NCBI GenBank assembly: GCA_964390565.1
Contig: CAYMII010000012.1
Location: 23,465 to 87,464 of the forward strand
Origin: UBA8529 sp964390565
Lineage (GTDB): Bacteria > Bacteroidota > Bacteroidia > Bacteroidales > Tenuifilaceae
Reading direction: 5' to 3'
Length of the DNA: 64,000 bases
The translations under genes were made by a program, and so were the position numbers. The notes under the pieces were generated by a model that did no database searches, was not told the origin of the DNA, and saw only the letters and a list, made by a program, of their open reading frames with translations. This document shows positions 49,531-58,420 of this stretch, piece after piece; within the stretch, counting starts at the first letter, position 1, and every line of letters begins with the position of its first letter.

Positions 49531-50277
49531 ATGAAACGACTATTTCTTATATCGATAGTTTTATTTATTTCTCTTTCATCCTTCTCTCAAGCATGGAAAG
49601 TTAGGCGATTTGAGGTATGGGGAGGGCTATCTGTTTTGCAGTTTTATGGAGATATTGGTGGCTCTGCTTCAGCAAATAATCTTTATGGTTTAAAAGATAT
49701 TAAGTTAAATTCTACTCGTCCCGGGTTTAACATTGGAGTTAGTTTTAGACTAGAAGAGAGAATTTATCTTCATGGAACAAATACTTTTGGATTCCTTTCT
49801 GCATCAGATAAAAACTCAAGAAATAGTACTAGGGGTTATGCATTCTCTGCCATAGCAAATGAACTTTCAATACAAGGAGTTATTTTCTTAATAAAAGAAA
49901 ATCAAAACTACTACTACTCCATCATGAAAAAACGTGGTGGATTAAATAGGGTTAACAGGCCTTTGAGCGTTTATGTTTTTGCTGGTCTTGGAGGGTTGTT
50001 TTACAAAACAATACCAAAGGATAATTTAGTTGGTTCCCCTCGTTTAGATAATAGTCAAACATTAACATTAACAGCACCTGTTGGACTTGGTGCAAAATTA
50101 GCTTTTTCTCCAAAGGTTTCTTATGGTGTTGAGTTGGGAGCAAGGTATGTTTTTTCTGACCAACTTGATGGTTTAACCACTCAGTTTTCAAAACATAACG
50201 ATCTATATTATATTATCAACTTTAAGGTAATATATAGACTATATAAGGGAAGAGGGTTGAAACAAATCTTCCGTTAA
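49531..50277 (+). CDS. DUF6089-like outer-membrane protein
   Basis: 248 aa. A signal peptide (MKRLFLISIVLFISLSSFSQ) is followed by alternating amphipathic strands: VRRFEVWGGLSVLQFYGDIGGSASANNLYGL, PGFNIGVSFRLEERIYLHGTNTFGFLS, then YVFAGLGGLFYKTIPKDNL and a closing LYYIINFKVIYRLYKG. This is a beta-barrel of the DUF6089 group seen beside uppS/bamA in Bacteroidota. It lacks the usual C-terminal aromatic residue, ending in KQIFR. The pattern repeats in the next gene. A link to outer-membrane assembly is suggested by position only. Confidence 0.72.
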   Translation: MKRLFLISIVLFISLSSFSQAWKVRRFEVWGGLSVLQFYGDIGGSASANNLYGLKDIKLNSTRPGFNIGVSFRLEERIYLHGTNTFGFLSASDKNSRNSTRGYAFSAIANELSIQGVIFLIKENQNYYYSIMKKRGGLNRVNRPLSVYVFAGLGGLFYKTIPKDNLVGSPRLDNSQTLTLTAPVGLGAKLAFSPKVSYGVELGARYVFSDQLDGLTTQFSKHNDLYYIINFKVIYRLYKGRGLKQIFR

Positions 50278-50293
50278 AAGTTCATTTTGACAA

Positions 50294-50941
50294 ATGATTA
50301 AAAAAACTGCATTCACTTTTTTTTCAATTCTCTTAATAGTTAGTTTTTGTTTTTCACAGGAGCATAAAGATTTTGGTGTTCAAGCTGGTGGCAGTTATTA
50401 TATGGGTGATTATAATTATGGGAAACCCTTATACCAACCTTCGGTCTCAGTTGGGTTAATTTATCGTTATAACTTTAATAATTTTTACTCATTTCGTCTA
50501 TCGGGAAATTACTTTGTACTTAAAGGTGGGTATAACACGTTTAATAATTATCTGCCAGGAATAACAAGCACTTTTAATAAGAATTTATTTGATGCTGAAG
50601 CATTATTCGAAATGAATTTTATGTCTTTTAATACAAAACGATTAAAGAAAAATAATTTTGCACCCTATGTCTTTTTAGGAATAGGAGGAGCATATCTAGG
50701 AGGAGAAGTTTTGCCACAATTCCCTTTCGGGATTGGCGTTAAATACTGTCCTTTATCAAGGATAACTATTGGTTGGGAATGGCGACTTTCTAAAACATTT
50801 ACAGATAATATTGATGATTATAGCAATGTTTATGATGGCTCTAAAGCAATTTTTCATAATAACGATTGGTATTCATTCTTTGGAATTTTTATAACTTACC
50901 GATTTCATAATAAAAAATTTACCTGCCCAGTATACGAATAA
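50294..50941 (+). CDS. DUF6089 outer-membrane protein
   Basis: 215 aa. A signal peptide ends near FCFSQ. The barrel carries KDFGVQAGGSYYMGDYNYGKPLYQPSVSVGLIYRYNFNNFYSFRLSG and the diagnostic FPFGIGVKYCPLSRITIGWEWRLSKTFTDNIDDYS. DUF6089 proteins are common just upstream of uppS/bamA; their role is not established. It lies 16 bp after the previous barrel gene and 13 bp before uppS, so the four genes probably form one transcript. It ends in CPVYE. Confidence 0.8.
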   Translation: MIKKTAFTFFSILLIVSFCFSQEHKDFGVQAGGSYYMGDYNYGKPLYQPSVSVGLIYRYNFNNFYSFRLSGNYFVLKGGYNTFNNYLPGITSTFNKNLFDAEALFEMNFMSFNTKRLKKNNFAPYVFLGIGGAYLGGEVLPQFPFGIGVKYCPLSRITIGWEWRLSKTFTDNIDDYSNVYDGSKAIFHNNDWYSFFGIFITYRFHNKKFTCPVYE

Positions 50942-50954
50942 AGATTAATAAAGC

Positions 50955-51692
50955 ATGTCACTCATAAATTCCATTAATAAAACCAAAATTCCTGAGCACA
51001 TTGCCATTATTATGGATGGAAATGGTCGTTGGGCAAAACAAAGGGGAACCCAACGAATATTTGGTCATAGGAGTGCAATAAGCGCAGTAAGAGCAGCTAT
51101 TGAAGGATCGGCTGAGCTGGGCGTTAAGTATTTAACACTGTATGCATTTTCAACCGAAAATTGGAAACGCCCAAAAATTGAAGTTGATGCACTTATGAGT
51201 TTGCTTATTAATACCATCAATACTGAAGCAGAAACACTGATCAAAAACAATATAAGTTTAAAAACAATTGGCGATACAAATTCATTACCCAAGTCTGTTC
51301 AGAAAGAGTTGAATGAGATTGTTGTTCGGACTGGGAAGTGCACAGGATTAAGAGTTGTTCTAGCTTTAAGCTATAGTTCTCGTTGGGAGATAACAAATGC
51401 TATACAGCGAATGGTTTCCGATTTTTCTGAAAATAAAATTGCCTTATCAGACATTAACGAGGATAAGATTAGCTCATATATGACAACTGCTGCGATTCCA
51501 GATCCTGATCTGTTGATTCGTACAAGCGGTGAGTATAGGATAAGTAACTTTTTATTATGGCAAATTGCATATACTGAATTATATTTTACTCCAACTTTTT
51601 GGCCCGATTTTGATAAGGAAGAGTTGTATAAAGCTATAATCGATTATCAAAATCGTGAGCGTCGTTTTGGGAAAATAAGCGAGCAGCTATGA
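50955..51692 (+). CDS. uppS: Undecaprenyl diphosphate synthase (isoprenyl transferase)
   Basis: 245 aa, the standard length. It extends farnesyl diphosphate to the C55 carrier for wall and O-antigen synthesis. IIMDGNGRWAKQRG (16-29) is the diphosphate-binding core, GHRSAISAVR and TLYAFSTENWKRP follow, and LLIRTSGEYRISNFLLWQIAYTELYFTP is the other signature. It is in the bam cluster, which links lipid carrier supply with outer-membrane assembly. Confidence 0.96.
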   Translation: MSLINSINKTKIPEHIAIIMDGNGRWAKQRGTQRIFGHRSAISAVRAAIEGSAELGVKYLTLYAFSTENWKRPKIEVDALMSLLINTINTEAETLIKNNISLKTIGDTNSLPKSVQKELNEIVVRTGKCTGLRVVLALSYSSRWEITNAIQRMVSDFSENKIALSDINEDKISSYMTTAAIPDPDLLIRTSGEYRISNFLLWQIAYTELYFTPTFWPDFDKEELYKAIIDYQNRERRFGKISEQL

Positions 51693-51712
51693 CCTATTTT
51701 GCAAACTTTAGC

Positions 51713-51743
51713 TTGTTTCAGTAAAGTCGCTTGATTATATTTG
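51713..51743 (+). promoter_or_regulatory. Promoter of bamA
   Basis: TTGT (51713-51716), an exact 19-bp spacer and TATATTTG (51736-51743). It lies in the 128-bp gap after uppS, so bamA can be transcribed apart from uppS. Confidence 0.6.
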
Positions 51744-51820
51744 CCTGTATTAAAAAAAATGTTCCCATATTTAGCCTTTTAAATTTTTCAGCAATTAGAG
51801 TTGCATTTACAGTTAATTAA

Positions 51821-54436
51821 ATGATGATGTATAAGAAGATTTTAACTTTTTTAGCATTTAGTTGCATTATTTCAGCATTATCGGCACAAAACATTCTGTT
51901 TGACTATAGCGCACCAAAGAAGTATTGCATTAAAGATATTACTGTTTCTGGGGTGAAATTTCTTGAACCAACCGTTCTAGTATCAGTTAGTGGTATTGCA
52001 ATTGGCGATTCTATAACAGTGCCTGGAGATGATATCTCCAAACCGATTCGAAAGCTTTGGGAACAGGGCCTTTTCTCCGACGTGAAATTCACTGCAACAA
52101 AGGTTGAAGGTAGCGACATATACCTTGACCTCTATATTCAAGAACGATCTAGAATATCAGCAGTTGAATTTGTTGGGATTCGAAAAGGCGAGAAGGATGA
52201 TTTAAAGGAACAATTAAAACTAAGAGTTGGTGGTCAGATAACTGAAAGTATTCTTGATAATTCAGCACGGATAATAAAAAAGCATTATAGAGGGAAAGGG
52301 TATTTAAATACTGAGGTTGATATTATCCAAAAAAACGATACGGTTATTTCCAATGGGATAAAGTTGGTGTTCAACATAAAAAAGAATAAAAAAGTAAAAA
52401 TTAAGGATATAACTTTTGATGGGAATATTGCATTTAAAGATAAGAGACTTAGACGTGCATTGAAGAAGACACATAGAAGGGATCTCAATATTTTTAAGGC
52501 TTCAAAATTTATTGAAAATGACTATGTAGAGGATAAACAAAACCTGATCTCTTTTTATAATGAAAATGGTTATATCGACGCACATATTGTTAAGGATTCT
52601 ATTTTCAAGGTAAACAATAAGAGAATTGGAATAAAAATTCAATTAGAAGAGGGTAATCAATATCATATTAGAAACGTTACTTGGCTCGGAAATACAAAAC
52701 TTCCATCAGAGGCTCTTGCCAATATACTTGCAATGAAAAAAGGCGATGTTTATGACAAAGCACTACTTGATAAAAGATTGTTTACCGATGAAAATTCGAT
52801 TACAACTCTTTATATGGACGATGGCTATTTGTTTTTTCAGTTAGATCCTGTCGAAATCAATATTGAAAAAGATTCGGTTGACTTAGAAATGAGGATATAC
52901 GAAGGTGAACAGGCAATTGTCAATACTATCTTTATCGTTGGTAATACTAAAACGAATGAACATGTTGCCCGTCGTGAATTATACACAAAACCATCTGACT
53001 TATTTAGCAAATCTGATATAACGCGCTCTGTTAGACAATTATCCCAGTTGGGCCATTTCGACCCAGAAAAAATAAATGTTATTCCTCTGCCTAATCCTGC
53101 AAATGGGACTGTTGATTTGAAATATATATTGGAAGAAAAGGCTAACGATCAATTTGAGATTTCTGGTGGATGGGGAGCCAATATGTTTGTAGGTACTGCG
53201 GGTATCCGTTTTGCTAACTTTTCAATTCGAAGGATATTTGACAAAGGCGCTTGGCGACCTGTTCCATCAGGCGATAGCCAATCATTAGCAATTAGAGCTT
53301 CAACAAACGGTTCGTATTATAAGGCTTTTAGTTTATCATTTAATGAACCGTGGCTTGGTGGTAAAAAACCTACGAATTTTTCATTCTCAATTTATCATCA
53401 AATTCAAAATGGGGCCAGTTTCGCTTTTGAAACAAGTAGTAGATATTTTAAAATCACAGGAGGTTCTCTTGGTTTGGGCACACGTTTAAAATATCCCGAC
53501 GACTATTTTACACTATTTCACGAGGTCAGTTTTCAGCATTATTCTTTGAAAGCATGGAGTGAAAATCAACTTGAATTTACAGATGGAACCTCCAATAATG
53601 TGAGTTATAAGATTACTTTAGGTCGCAACTCAACAGATCAGCAAATTTATCCTCGGTCAGGTTCAAACTTTTCAGTTGGACTTCAGTTGACATTCCCATA
53701 TTCGGCATTTAAAAAGGAGAAATTCTGGGTGTATAGCAATTCTGAAAGAGAAAATCTTATGGATGCATATATTGATGAGTATAGGAGGATTAATGAAACA
53801 GCAACGCTTGAGGAGGCAACCATAGATGCAAAAACAAGAATTAATCAGAATCAATTAGCAAATAAATATAGATGGATTGAGTTTCATAAGTGGACGGGAC
53901 GAGCACAGTGGTATATGCCTTTGATCGAGAATTTTGTTCTTTATACAAATGCCCAATTTGGTATTTTAGGTTATTATAACAGTAATTTAGGGCATTCACC
54001 TTTTGAAGGATTTGATTTGGGTGGCGATGGAATGTCAGGGATGAATTTGTACGGAAGAGAAAATATTGGGTTGAGAGGTTATGAAAATGGAGCTTTAACG
54101 CCTATTAAATATAAAACTTTGCCAAGTGGAAAAATAATGGATGTGAAAAATGGTAACGTTTATAATAAGTATACCATGGAGTTAAGATACCCCATTTCAT
54201 TGAAACCGCAAGCTGTTATTTATGGATTAACCTTTATAGAAGCAGGTAATTCATTTACTAAAGTTGATGAATTTAACCCTTTTAATGTGCATAGATCTGT
54301 TGGATTTGGTGTGCGAATGTTCTTGCCAATGCTTGGTATGCTTGGAATTGACTATGCTATTGGATTAGATGAGATACCCGGTTATCCAGCTGGGAACGAT
54401 CAAAGATTCTTTTTTGTAATCGGTATGCCTTTTTAA
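51821..54436 (+). CDS. bamA: Outer-membrane protein assembly factor BamA
   Basis: 871 aa, normal for Bacteroidota. A signal peptide (ALSAQ) is followed by five POTRA domains (about 30-410); examples are IKDITVSGVKFLEPTVLVSVSGIAIGDSIT, ISAVEFVGIRKGEKDDLKEQL and IVNTIFIVGNTKTNEHVARRELYTKPSDLF. The Omp85 barrel runs from about 440 to the end, with the lid-lock region VHRSVGFGVRMFLPMLGMLGIDYAIG and the C-terminal signal ending in MPF. It folds proteins into the outer membrane. A long insert with VLENLMDAYIDEYRRINETATLE near residue 640 is typical of this phylum. The first ATG of three in a row was kept. Confidence 0.96.
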   Translation: MMMYKKILTFLAFSCIISALSAQNILFDYSAPKKYCIKDITVSGVKFLEPTVLVSVSGIAIGDSITVPGDDISKPIRKLWEQGLFSDVKFTATKVEGSDIYLDLYIQERSRISAVEFVGIRKGEKDDLKEQLKLRVGGQITESILDNSARIIKKHYRGKGYLNTEVDIIQKNDTVISNGIKLVFNIKKNKKVKIKDITFDGNIAFKDKRLRRALKKTHRRDLNIFKASKFIENDYVEDKQNLISFYNENGYIDAHIVKDSIFKVNNKRIGIKIQLEEGNQYHIRNVTWLGNTKLPSEALANILAMKKGDVYDKALLDKRLFTDENSITTLYMDDGYLFFQLDPVEINIEKDSVDLEMRIYEGEQAIVNTIFIVGNTKTNEHVARRELYTKPSDLFSKSDITRSVRQLSQLGHFDPEKINVIPLPNPANGTVDLKYILEEKANDQFEISGGWGANMFVGTAGIRFANFSIRRIFDKGAWRPVPSGDSQSLAIRASTNGSYYKAFSLSFNEPWLGGKKPTNFSFSIYHQIQNGASFAFETSSRYFKITGGSLGLGTRLKYPDDYFTLFHEVSFQHYSLKAWSENQLEFTDGTSNNVSYKITLGRNSTDQQIYPRSGSNFSVGLQLTFPYSAFKKEKFWVYSNSERENLMDAYIDEYRRINETATLEEATIDAKTRINQNQLANKYRWIEFHKWTGRAQWYMPLIENFVLYTNAQFGILGYYNSNLGHSPFEGFDLGGDGMSGMNLYGRENIGLRGYENGALTPIKYKTLPSGKIMDVKNGNVYNKYTMELRYPISLKPQAVIYGLTFIEAGNSFTKVDEFNPFNVHRSVGFGVRMFLPMLGMLGIDYAIGLDEIPGYPAGNDQRFFFVIGMPF

Positions 54437-54502
54437 CAGTAATTAATTAAATAGAATGTTTTTTGGCGAAGTATTTGCATAAAATGCTTTAAAAAGAATT
54501 AT

Positions 54503-55012
54503 ATGAGAAGAATTATCCTTTTTACTTTTGCAATCCTATTTGCAAGTTCATTGATGGCACAAAAGTTTGCCTTTGTAAATAGCGAGTACATTTTAAAGAA
54601 AATCCCAAGTTTTAAAGCAGCTCAAGAGCAAATTGAGAAGCTATCATCCCAATACCAAAAGGAAATTGAAACAAAGTACGCTGAAGTTGATAAGATGTAT
54701 CAGGATTATCAAGCCGAAAAGGTACTTCTTACTGAGGAGATGAGGAAAAAACGTGAGGATGATATTATTGTCAAGGAACGTCAGGTTAAAGATTTGCAAA
54801 TGAAGTACTTTGGTAAAGATGGTCTTCTTTTTAAAAAACGTGAAGAGTTGGTCAAGCCTATTCAGGATCAGGTGGATAATGCCATAAAAGAACTTGCAAA
54901 TGAAGGTGGTTATGCTGTAATCTTCGATTCATCTGTTTCTCAGAATATTTTGTATACAAATCCTCGTTACGATAAAAGCGAAGAAGTGCTTCAAAAACTT
55001 GGATACAATTAA
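54503..55012 (+). CDS. OmpH/Skp-type periplasmic chaperone, first copy
   Basis: 169 aa. A signal peptide (ASSLMAQ) is followed by FAFVNSEYILKKIPSFKAAQEQIEKLSSQYQKE, the Skp opening, and a long coiled coil (about 45-125). The trimeric jellyfish-like fold holds unfolded outer-membrane proteins during transit to BamA. It lies 66 bp after bamA; a second copy follows at 43 bp. The pair of copies is the norm in this phylum. Confidence 0.9.
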   Translation: MRRIILFTFAILFASSLMAQKFAFVNSEYILKKIPSFKAAQEQIEKLSSQYQKEIETKYAEVDKMYQDYQAEKVLLTEEMRKKREDDIIVKERQVKDLQMKYFGKDGLLFKKREELVKPIQDQVDNAIKELANEGGYAVIFDSSVSQNILYTNPRYDKSEEVLQKLGYN

Positions 55013-55054
55013 TAATTACTTAATTTTGCCTAACAAATAATAAACACAATAATT

Positions 55055-55576
55055 ATGATCAGAATTACTAAAGGTTTGATGATTGTTGCTCTTATTTTAA
55101 GTGCAGCAAGTATAAGTGCTCAGAACTTAAAGTTTGGACATATTAATAGTCAAGAATTACTAATGGCAATGCCAGAGCGTGATAGCGCTGAAGCAAAATT
55201 AAAGAAATATGCCAAAGATCTTCAAGATCAAATTGAAACCCTTCAGGTTGAATTCAATAAAAAATATCAAGATTATCTTCAGAAAAAAGCAACATTTACT
55301 GATGCAATTCGCGAGATGAAGGAAAAAGAACTTTCTGACCTTCAGCAACGTTCACAGGAGTTTGAACAAACAGCTCAACAGGATTATCAGAAACAGCAAG
55401 CAGACCTAATGAAGCCAATTGTTGATAAAGCTAATGCCGCTATTTCAAAAGTTGCCAAAGCGAATGGCTTTATATATGTGTTCGATGTTAGTACAGGTGC
55501 AGTGGCTTATTTCTCAGATCAAAGCTTAGACGTTCTTCCTTTGGTTAAAAAAGAGTTGGGTATTGTAAAGAAATAA
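55055..55576 (+). CDS. OmpH/Skp-type periplasmic chaperone, second copy
   Basis: 173 aa. A signal peptide (ISAQ) is followed by LKFGHINSQELLMAMPERDSAEAKLKKYAKDLQDQIETLQVEFNKKYQDYL, typical of Skp, then the coiled-coil tentacles. It resembles the first copy in layout but is clearly diverged; each may serve a different client set. A strong terminator closes the bam transcript just after it. Confidence 0.9.
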   Translation: MIRITKGLMIVALILSAASISAQNLKFGHINSQELLMAMPERDSAEAKLKKYAKDLQDQIETLQVEFNKKYQDYLQKKATFTDAIREMKEKELSDLQQRSQEFEQTAQQDYQKQQADLMKPIVDKANAAISKVAKANGFIYVFDVSTGAVAYFSDQSLDVLPLVKKELGIVKK

Positions 55577-55598
55577 TTGATTTTTTTAAAATATCTTT

Positions 55599-55632
55599 AA
55601 GCTCGGTAGGATTCCTACCGAGCTTTCTTTTT
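55599..55632 (+). terminator. Terminator of the bamA-ompH-ompH unit
   Basis: Twelve-bp perfect stem AAGCTCGGTAGG / CCTACCGAGCTT with a 3-base loop, then TCTTTTTT. It lies 22 bp after the second ompH stop. Confidence 0.95.
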
Positions 55633-55652
55633 TAAAAATAATATATTGTTTT

Positions 55653-56504
55653 ATGCCCGATTCGCGTCCAATTGGTGTGTTTGATTCAGGTACAGGTGGT
55701 TTAACTGTTTTACAGGAGATGCTAAAAGATCACCCTTCTGAATCATTTATTTATTTTGCCGATTCGGCAAATTGTCCCTATGGTTCTAAATCGCATAATG
55801 AGATTGTAAAACGCTCAGCAGAGATCGTAGAGTTTTTAATTAGCAAGGATTGCAAAGTCATTGTTGTTGCTTGTAATACAGCTACAGCTGCTGCTATTGA
55901 TTGGCTAAGGGAAAACTATAAACTTCCTTTTATAGGAATGGAACCAGCAATTAAGCCTGCCGCGCTAAATACCAAAACAAAAAGTATTGGAGTATTAGCA
56001 ACTGCAGGTACTTTTAAAGGGCGTTTATATATCGAGACTAGTAGAAAGTTTGCTTCAGATGTTAATGTGTGCTATCAGGTTGGTGAAGGTCTTGTTGAAC
56101 TAGTAGAAAAAGGACTATATAGTTCGTCCGAAGCGGAACAACTATTACTTAGATATATTCAACCAATGCTTGATTGCAATATTGACCAGCTAGTTCTTGG
56201 TTGCACTCATTACCCATTCTTTAAACCATCGTTGAAACGTATTTTACCTGATAATGTTGAGATTATAGATCCTGCGCCAGCAGTTTCAAAGCAATTGATT
56301 CGTGTTTTAAATGAATATAATTTAGTTAATGAGCATATTAGTAATAATTTGGTGCATGAATTTTACTCAAGCAGTTCTTCTATTACATTAAAAAAATTGT
56401 TTGAGGCAATTGAGATGGATTTAGGCATCGAGTTGCCAAATAAATCTTTCTTCGATAATTTTAAACTTCCTCAAAGTTTAACAGTACGAAATAACGGAAA
56501 TTGA
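55653..56504 (+). CDS. murI: Glutamate racemase
   Basis: 283 aa. It makes D-glutamate for peptidoglycan. The first catalytic Cys is in VVACNTATAAAIDWLR (about 74) and the second in LVLGCTHYPFF (about 188). IGVFDSGTGGLTVL and YFADSANCPYGSKS are also conserved. It starts 21 bp past the bam-cluster terminator. The kinase downstream begins 34 bp after its stop. Confidence 0.96.
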   Translation: MPDSRPIGVFDSGTGGLTVLQEMLKDHPSESFIYFADSANCPYGSKSHNEIVKRSAEIVEFLISKDCKVIVVACNTATAAAIDWLRENYKLPFIGMEPAIKPAALNTKTKSIGVLATAGTFKGRLYIETSRKFASDVNVCYQVGEGLVELVEKGLYSSSEAEQLLLRYIQPMLDCNIDQLVLGCTHYPFFKPSLKRILPDNVEIIDPAPAVSKQLIRVLNEYNLVNEHISNNLVHEFYSSSSSITLKKLFEAIEMDLGIELPNKSFFDNFKLPQSLTVRNNGN

Positions 56505-56538
56505 TAATGGCGAGTTTTTTGAAAAGAAATCAAATTAT

Positions 56539-58209
56539 ATGAGAAACGAGGTTGAAGTGGTTTGTGTTAACACAAACGAAAGGAAACGCATTAATCCAGG
56601 GCTTAATTTATCTGAGATTGCTCAGGTTTTTAACGTAAAACTTAATAGCCCTATTCTTGGAGCAATGGTGAATAATTCACTAAAGGAGTTGAACTATGAA
56701 GTGTATTCACCTAAAACAATTCGTTTTATTGATATTTCTAATCCCGATGGGATGAGAATGTATCAGCGCTCACTTTTCTTCGTTTTGCAGAAAGCAGTTA
56801 AAGATCTTATTCCTGGCTCCAGCGTGAGGTTTGAACATTCAGTTTCAAAAGGGTTTTACTGCGAAATTGACGGATGCAATCAACCCCTTGAACTGCCATT
56901 GATTTTTAACATTGGAGATAGAATGCGCGAAATAATCAATGAGGATATTCCTTTTAGGCGCGATAAAATATTAACTACCGATTTGGTAAATATATTCGAG
57001 AAAATGGGGTTCCATGATAAAGCAAAACTTTTCAGAACACGCCCTAAACTTTATACATCTATATACTATTTAGGAGACTCAGCCGACTATTTCTTTGGGA
57101 GTTTAGTGCCTTCAACAGGATATCTTAAAGTATTTGATCTTGTGAAGTATTATGAAGGGATGTTGCTTCGAATACCAAAGCGATCAAACCCTGTTGAGGT
57201 TGAAGATATTGAGATTCAGAATCAAATGTTTGAAATTTTCCAAGAGCATAAAGATTGGGTTGAGATTTTGGGAGTAGGCAGCGTAGCAGCTATAAACGAG
57301 CAAGTTCAGAAAGGTTTTTCGAGTGAACTAATCAAGATTTCAGAAGCGCTTCATGAAAAAAAAGTAGCTCAAATTGCCGACAAAATCTATTGTCAAAGAG
57401 ATAAGGTTCGAGTTGTTCTCATATCAGGTCCTTCATCATCTGGTAAAACAACCTTTGCTAAGCGCTTATCTATTCAGCTGAAAGTTTCAGGTTTAAAACC
57501 CTACACTATCTCATTAGATAACTATTTTGTTGATAGAGAGAATACCCCCAAGGATGAGAATGGTGATTACGATTTTGAGTCTTTAAAAGCGCTTGATGTA
57601 AAGGCGTTTAATAACGACCTGTTGAGGCTCCTAAATGGCGAAGAGGTTGAACTGCCAAAATTCTCATTTGAGAAAGGGACGCGCTTTTACGATAAGACCT
57701 TTCTAAAGATTGAACCCAATGGAATTATTGTTATTGAGGGTATTCATGCGCTAACACCAGACTTAACAGCATTAATCCCTTCTGAAAAGAAATTTAAAGT
57801 GTATGTATCAGCGTTAACATCTCTTTCGTTCGATAGAATTAATAGAATACCTACAACAGATAACAGGCTAATAAGAAGGATTATACGAGATTATAAATAC
57901 AGGGGTTATAGCGCTCTTGATACAATAAAACGATGGGAGAGTGTTCGTAGAGGTGAGGATAAAAACATATTTCCTTATCAGGAGCAAGCAGACGTTATGT
58001 TTAACTCGGCACTACCATATGAATTGAGCGTTTTGAAGAGTTATGTTGAGCCAATACTATATGAACTTCCATCAACAGAAGTTGAGTATGCTGAGGCTGT
58101 AAGACTACAAAAGTTCTTAAGCTATTTTACTCCCATTTCGTACGAGGAGGTTCCACCAACATCAATACTACGTGAATTCTTGGGAGGAAGTACATTTTCT
58201 TATAAATAG
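56539..58209 (+). CDS. TGS-domain nucleoside (uridine-like) kinase
   Basis: 556 aa. Residues about 1-65 form a TGS domain (VNTNERKRINPGLNLSEIAQVF). Residues 66-230 resemble the second, editing-like domain of threonyl-tRNA synthetase (RSLFFVLQKAVKDLIPGSSVRFEHSVSKGFYCEID). The C-terminal part (about 285-530) is a uridine-kinase fold: Walker A GPSSSGKTTFAKRL, SLDNYFVDRENTPKD, VIEGIHALTPDLTALIP and RLIRRIIRDYKYRGYSALDTIKRWESV. The architecture is known in Bacteroidetes and Firmicutes; the true substrate is not established. A second, plain uridine kinase is at 44857. It follows murI closely. Confidence 0.88.
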   Translation: MRNEVEVVCVNTNERKRINPGLNLSEIAQVFNVKLNSPILGAMVNNSLKELNYEVYSPKTIRFIDISNPDGMRMYQRSLFFVLQKAVKDLIPGSSVRFEHSVSKGFYCEIDGCNQPLELPLIFNIGDRMREIINEDIPFRRDKILTTDLVNIFEKMGFHDKAKLFRTRPKLYTSIYYLGDSADYFFGSLVPSTGYLKVFDLVKYYEGMLLRIPKRSNPVEVEDIEIQNQMFEIFQEHKDWVEILGVGSVAAINEQVQKGFSSELIKISEALHEKKVAQIADKIYCQRDKVRVVLISGPSSSGKTTFAKRLSIQLKVSGLKPYTISLDNYFVDRENTPKDENGDYDFESLKALDVKAFNNDLLRLLNGEEVELPKFSFEKGTRFYDKTFLKIEPNGIIVIEGIHALTPDLTALIPSEKKFKVYVSALTSLSFDRINRIPTTDNRLIRRIIRDYKYRGYSALDTIKRWESVRRGEDKNIFPYQEQADVMFNSALPYELSVLKSYVEPILYELPSTEVEYAEAVRLQKFLSYFTPISYEEVPPTSILREFLGGSTFSYK

Positions 58210-58420
58210 AAGGTAGAGTTTAGGGTGTTGATAAGTTGCGTTATTGAATTTAATAACTTGTTAATCAGTGTCATTATATGCTGATATCTCTTCGTGAGTT
58301 TTGACGGAATTTTTAGATATCAATAATTTAGCACAGTTAATAGGTGGTTTATCCTAATATTTTACTATAATTGTACTTGATTAACCTAGGTTCAACTAAA
58401 CTCATAGCCAAGAAACCATA

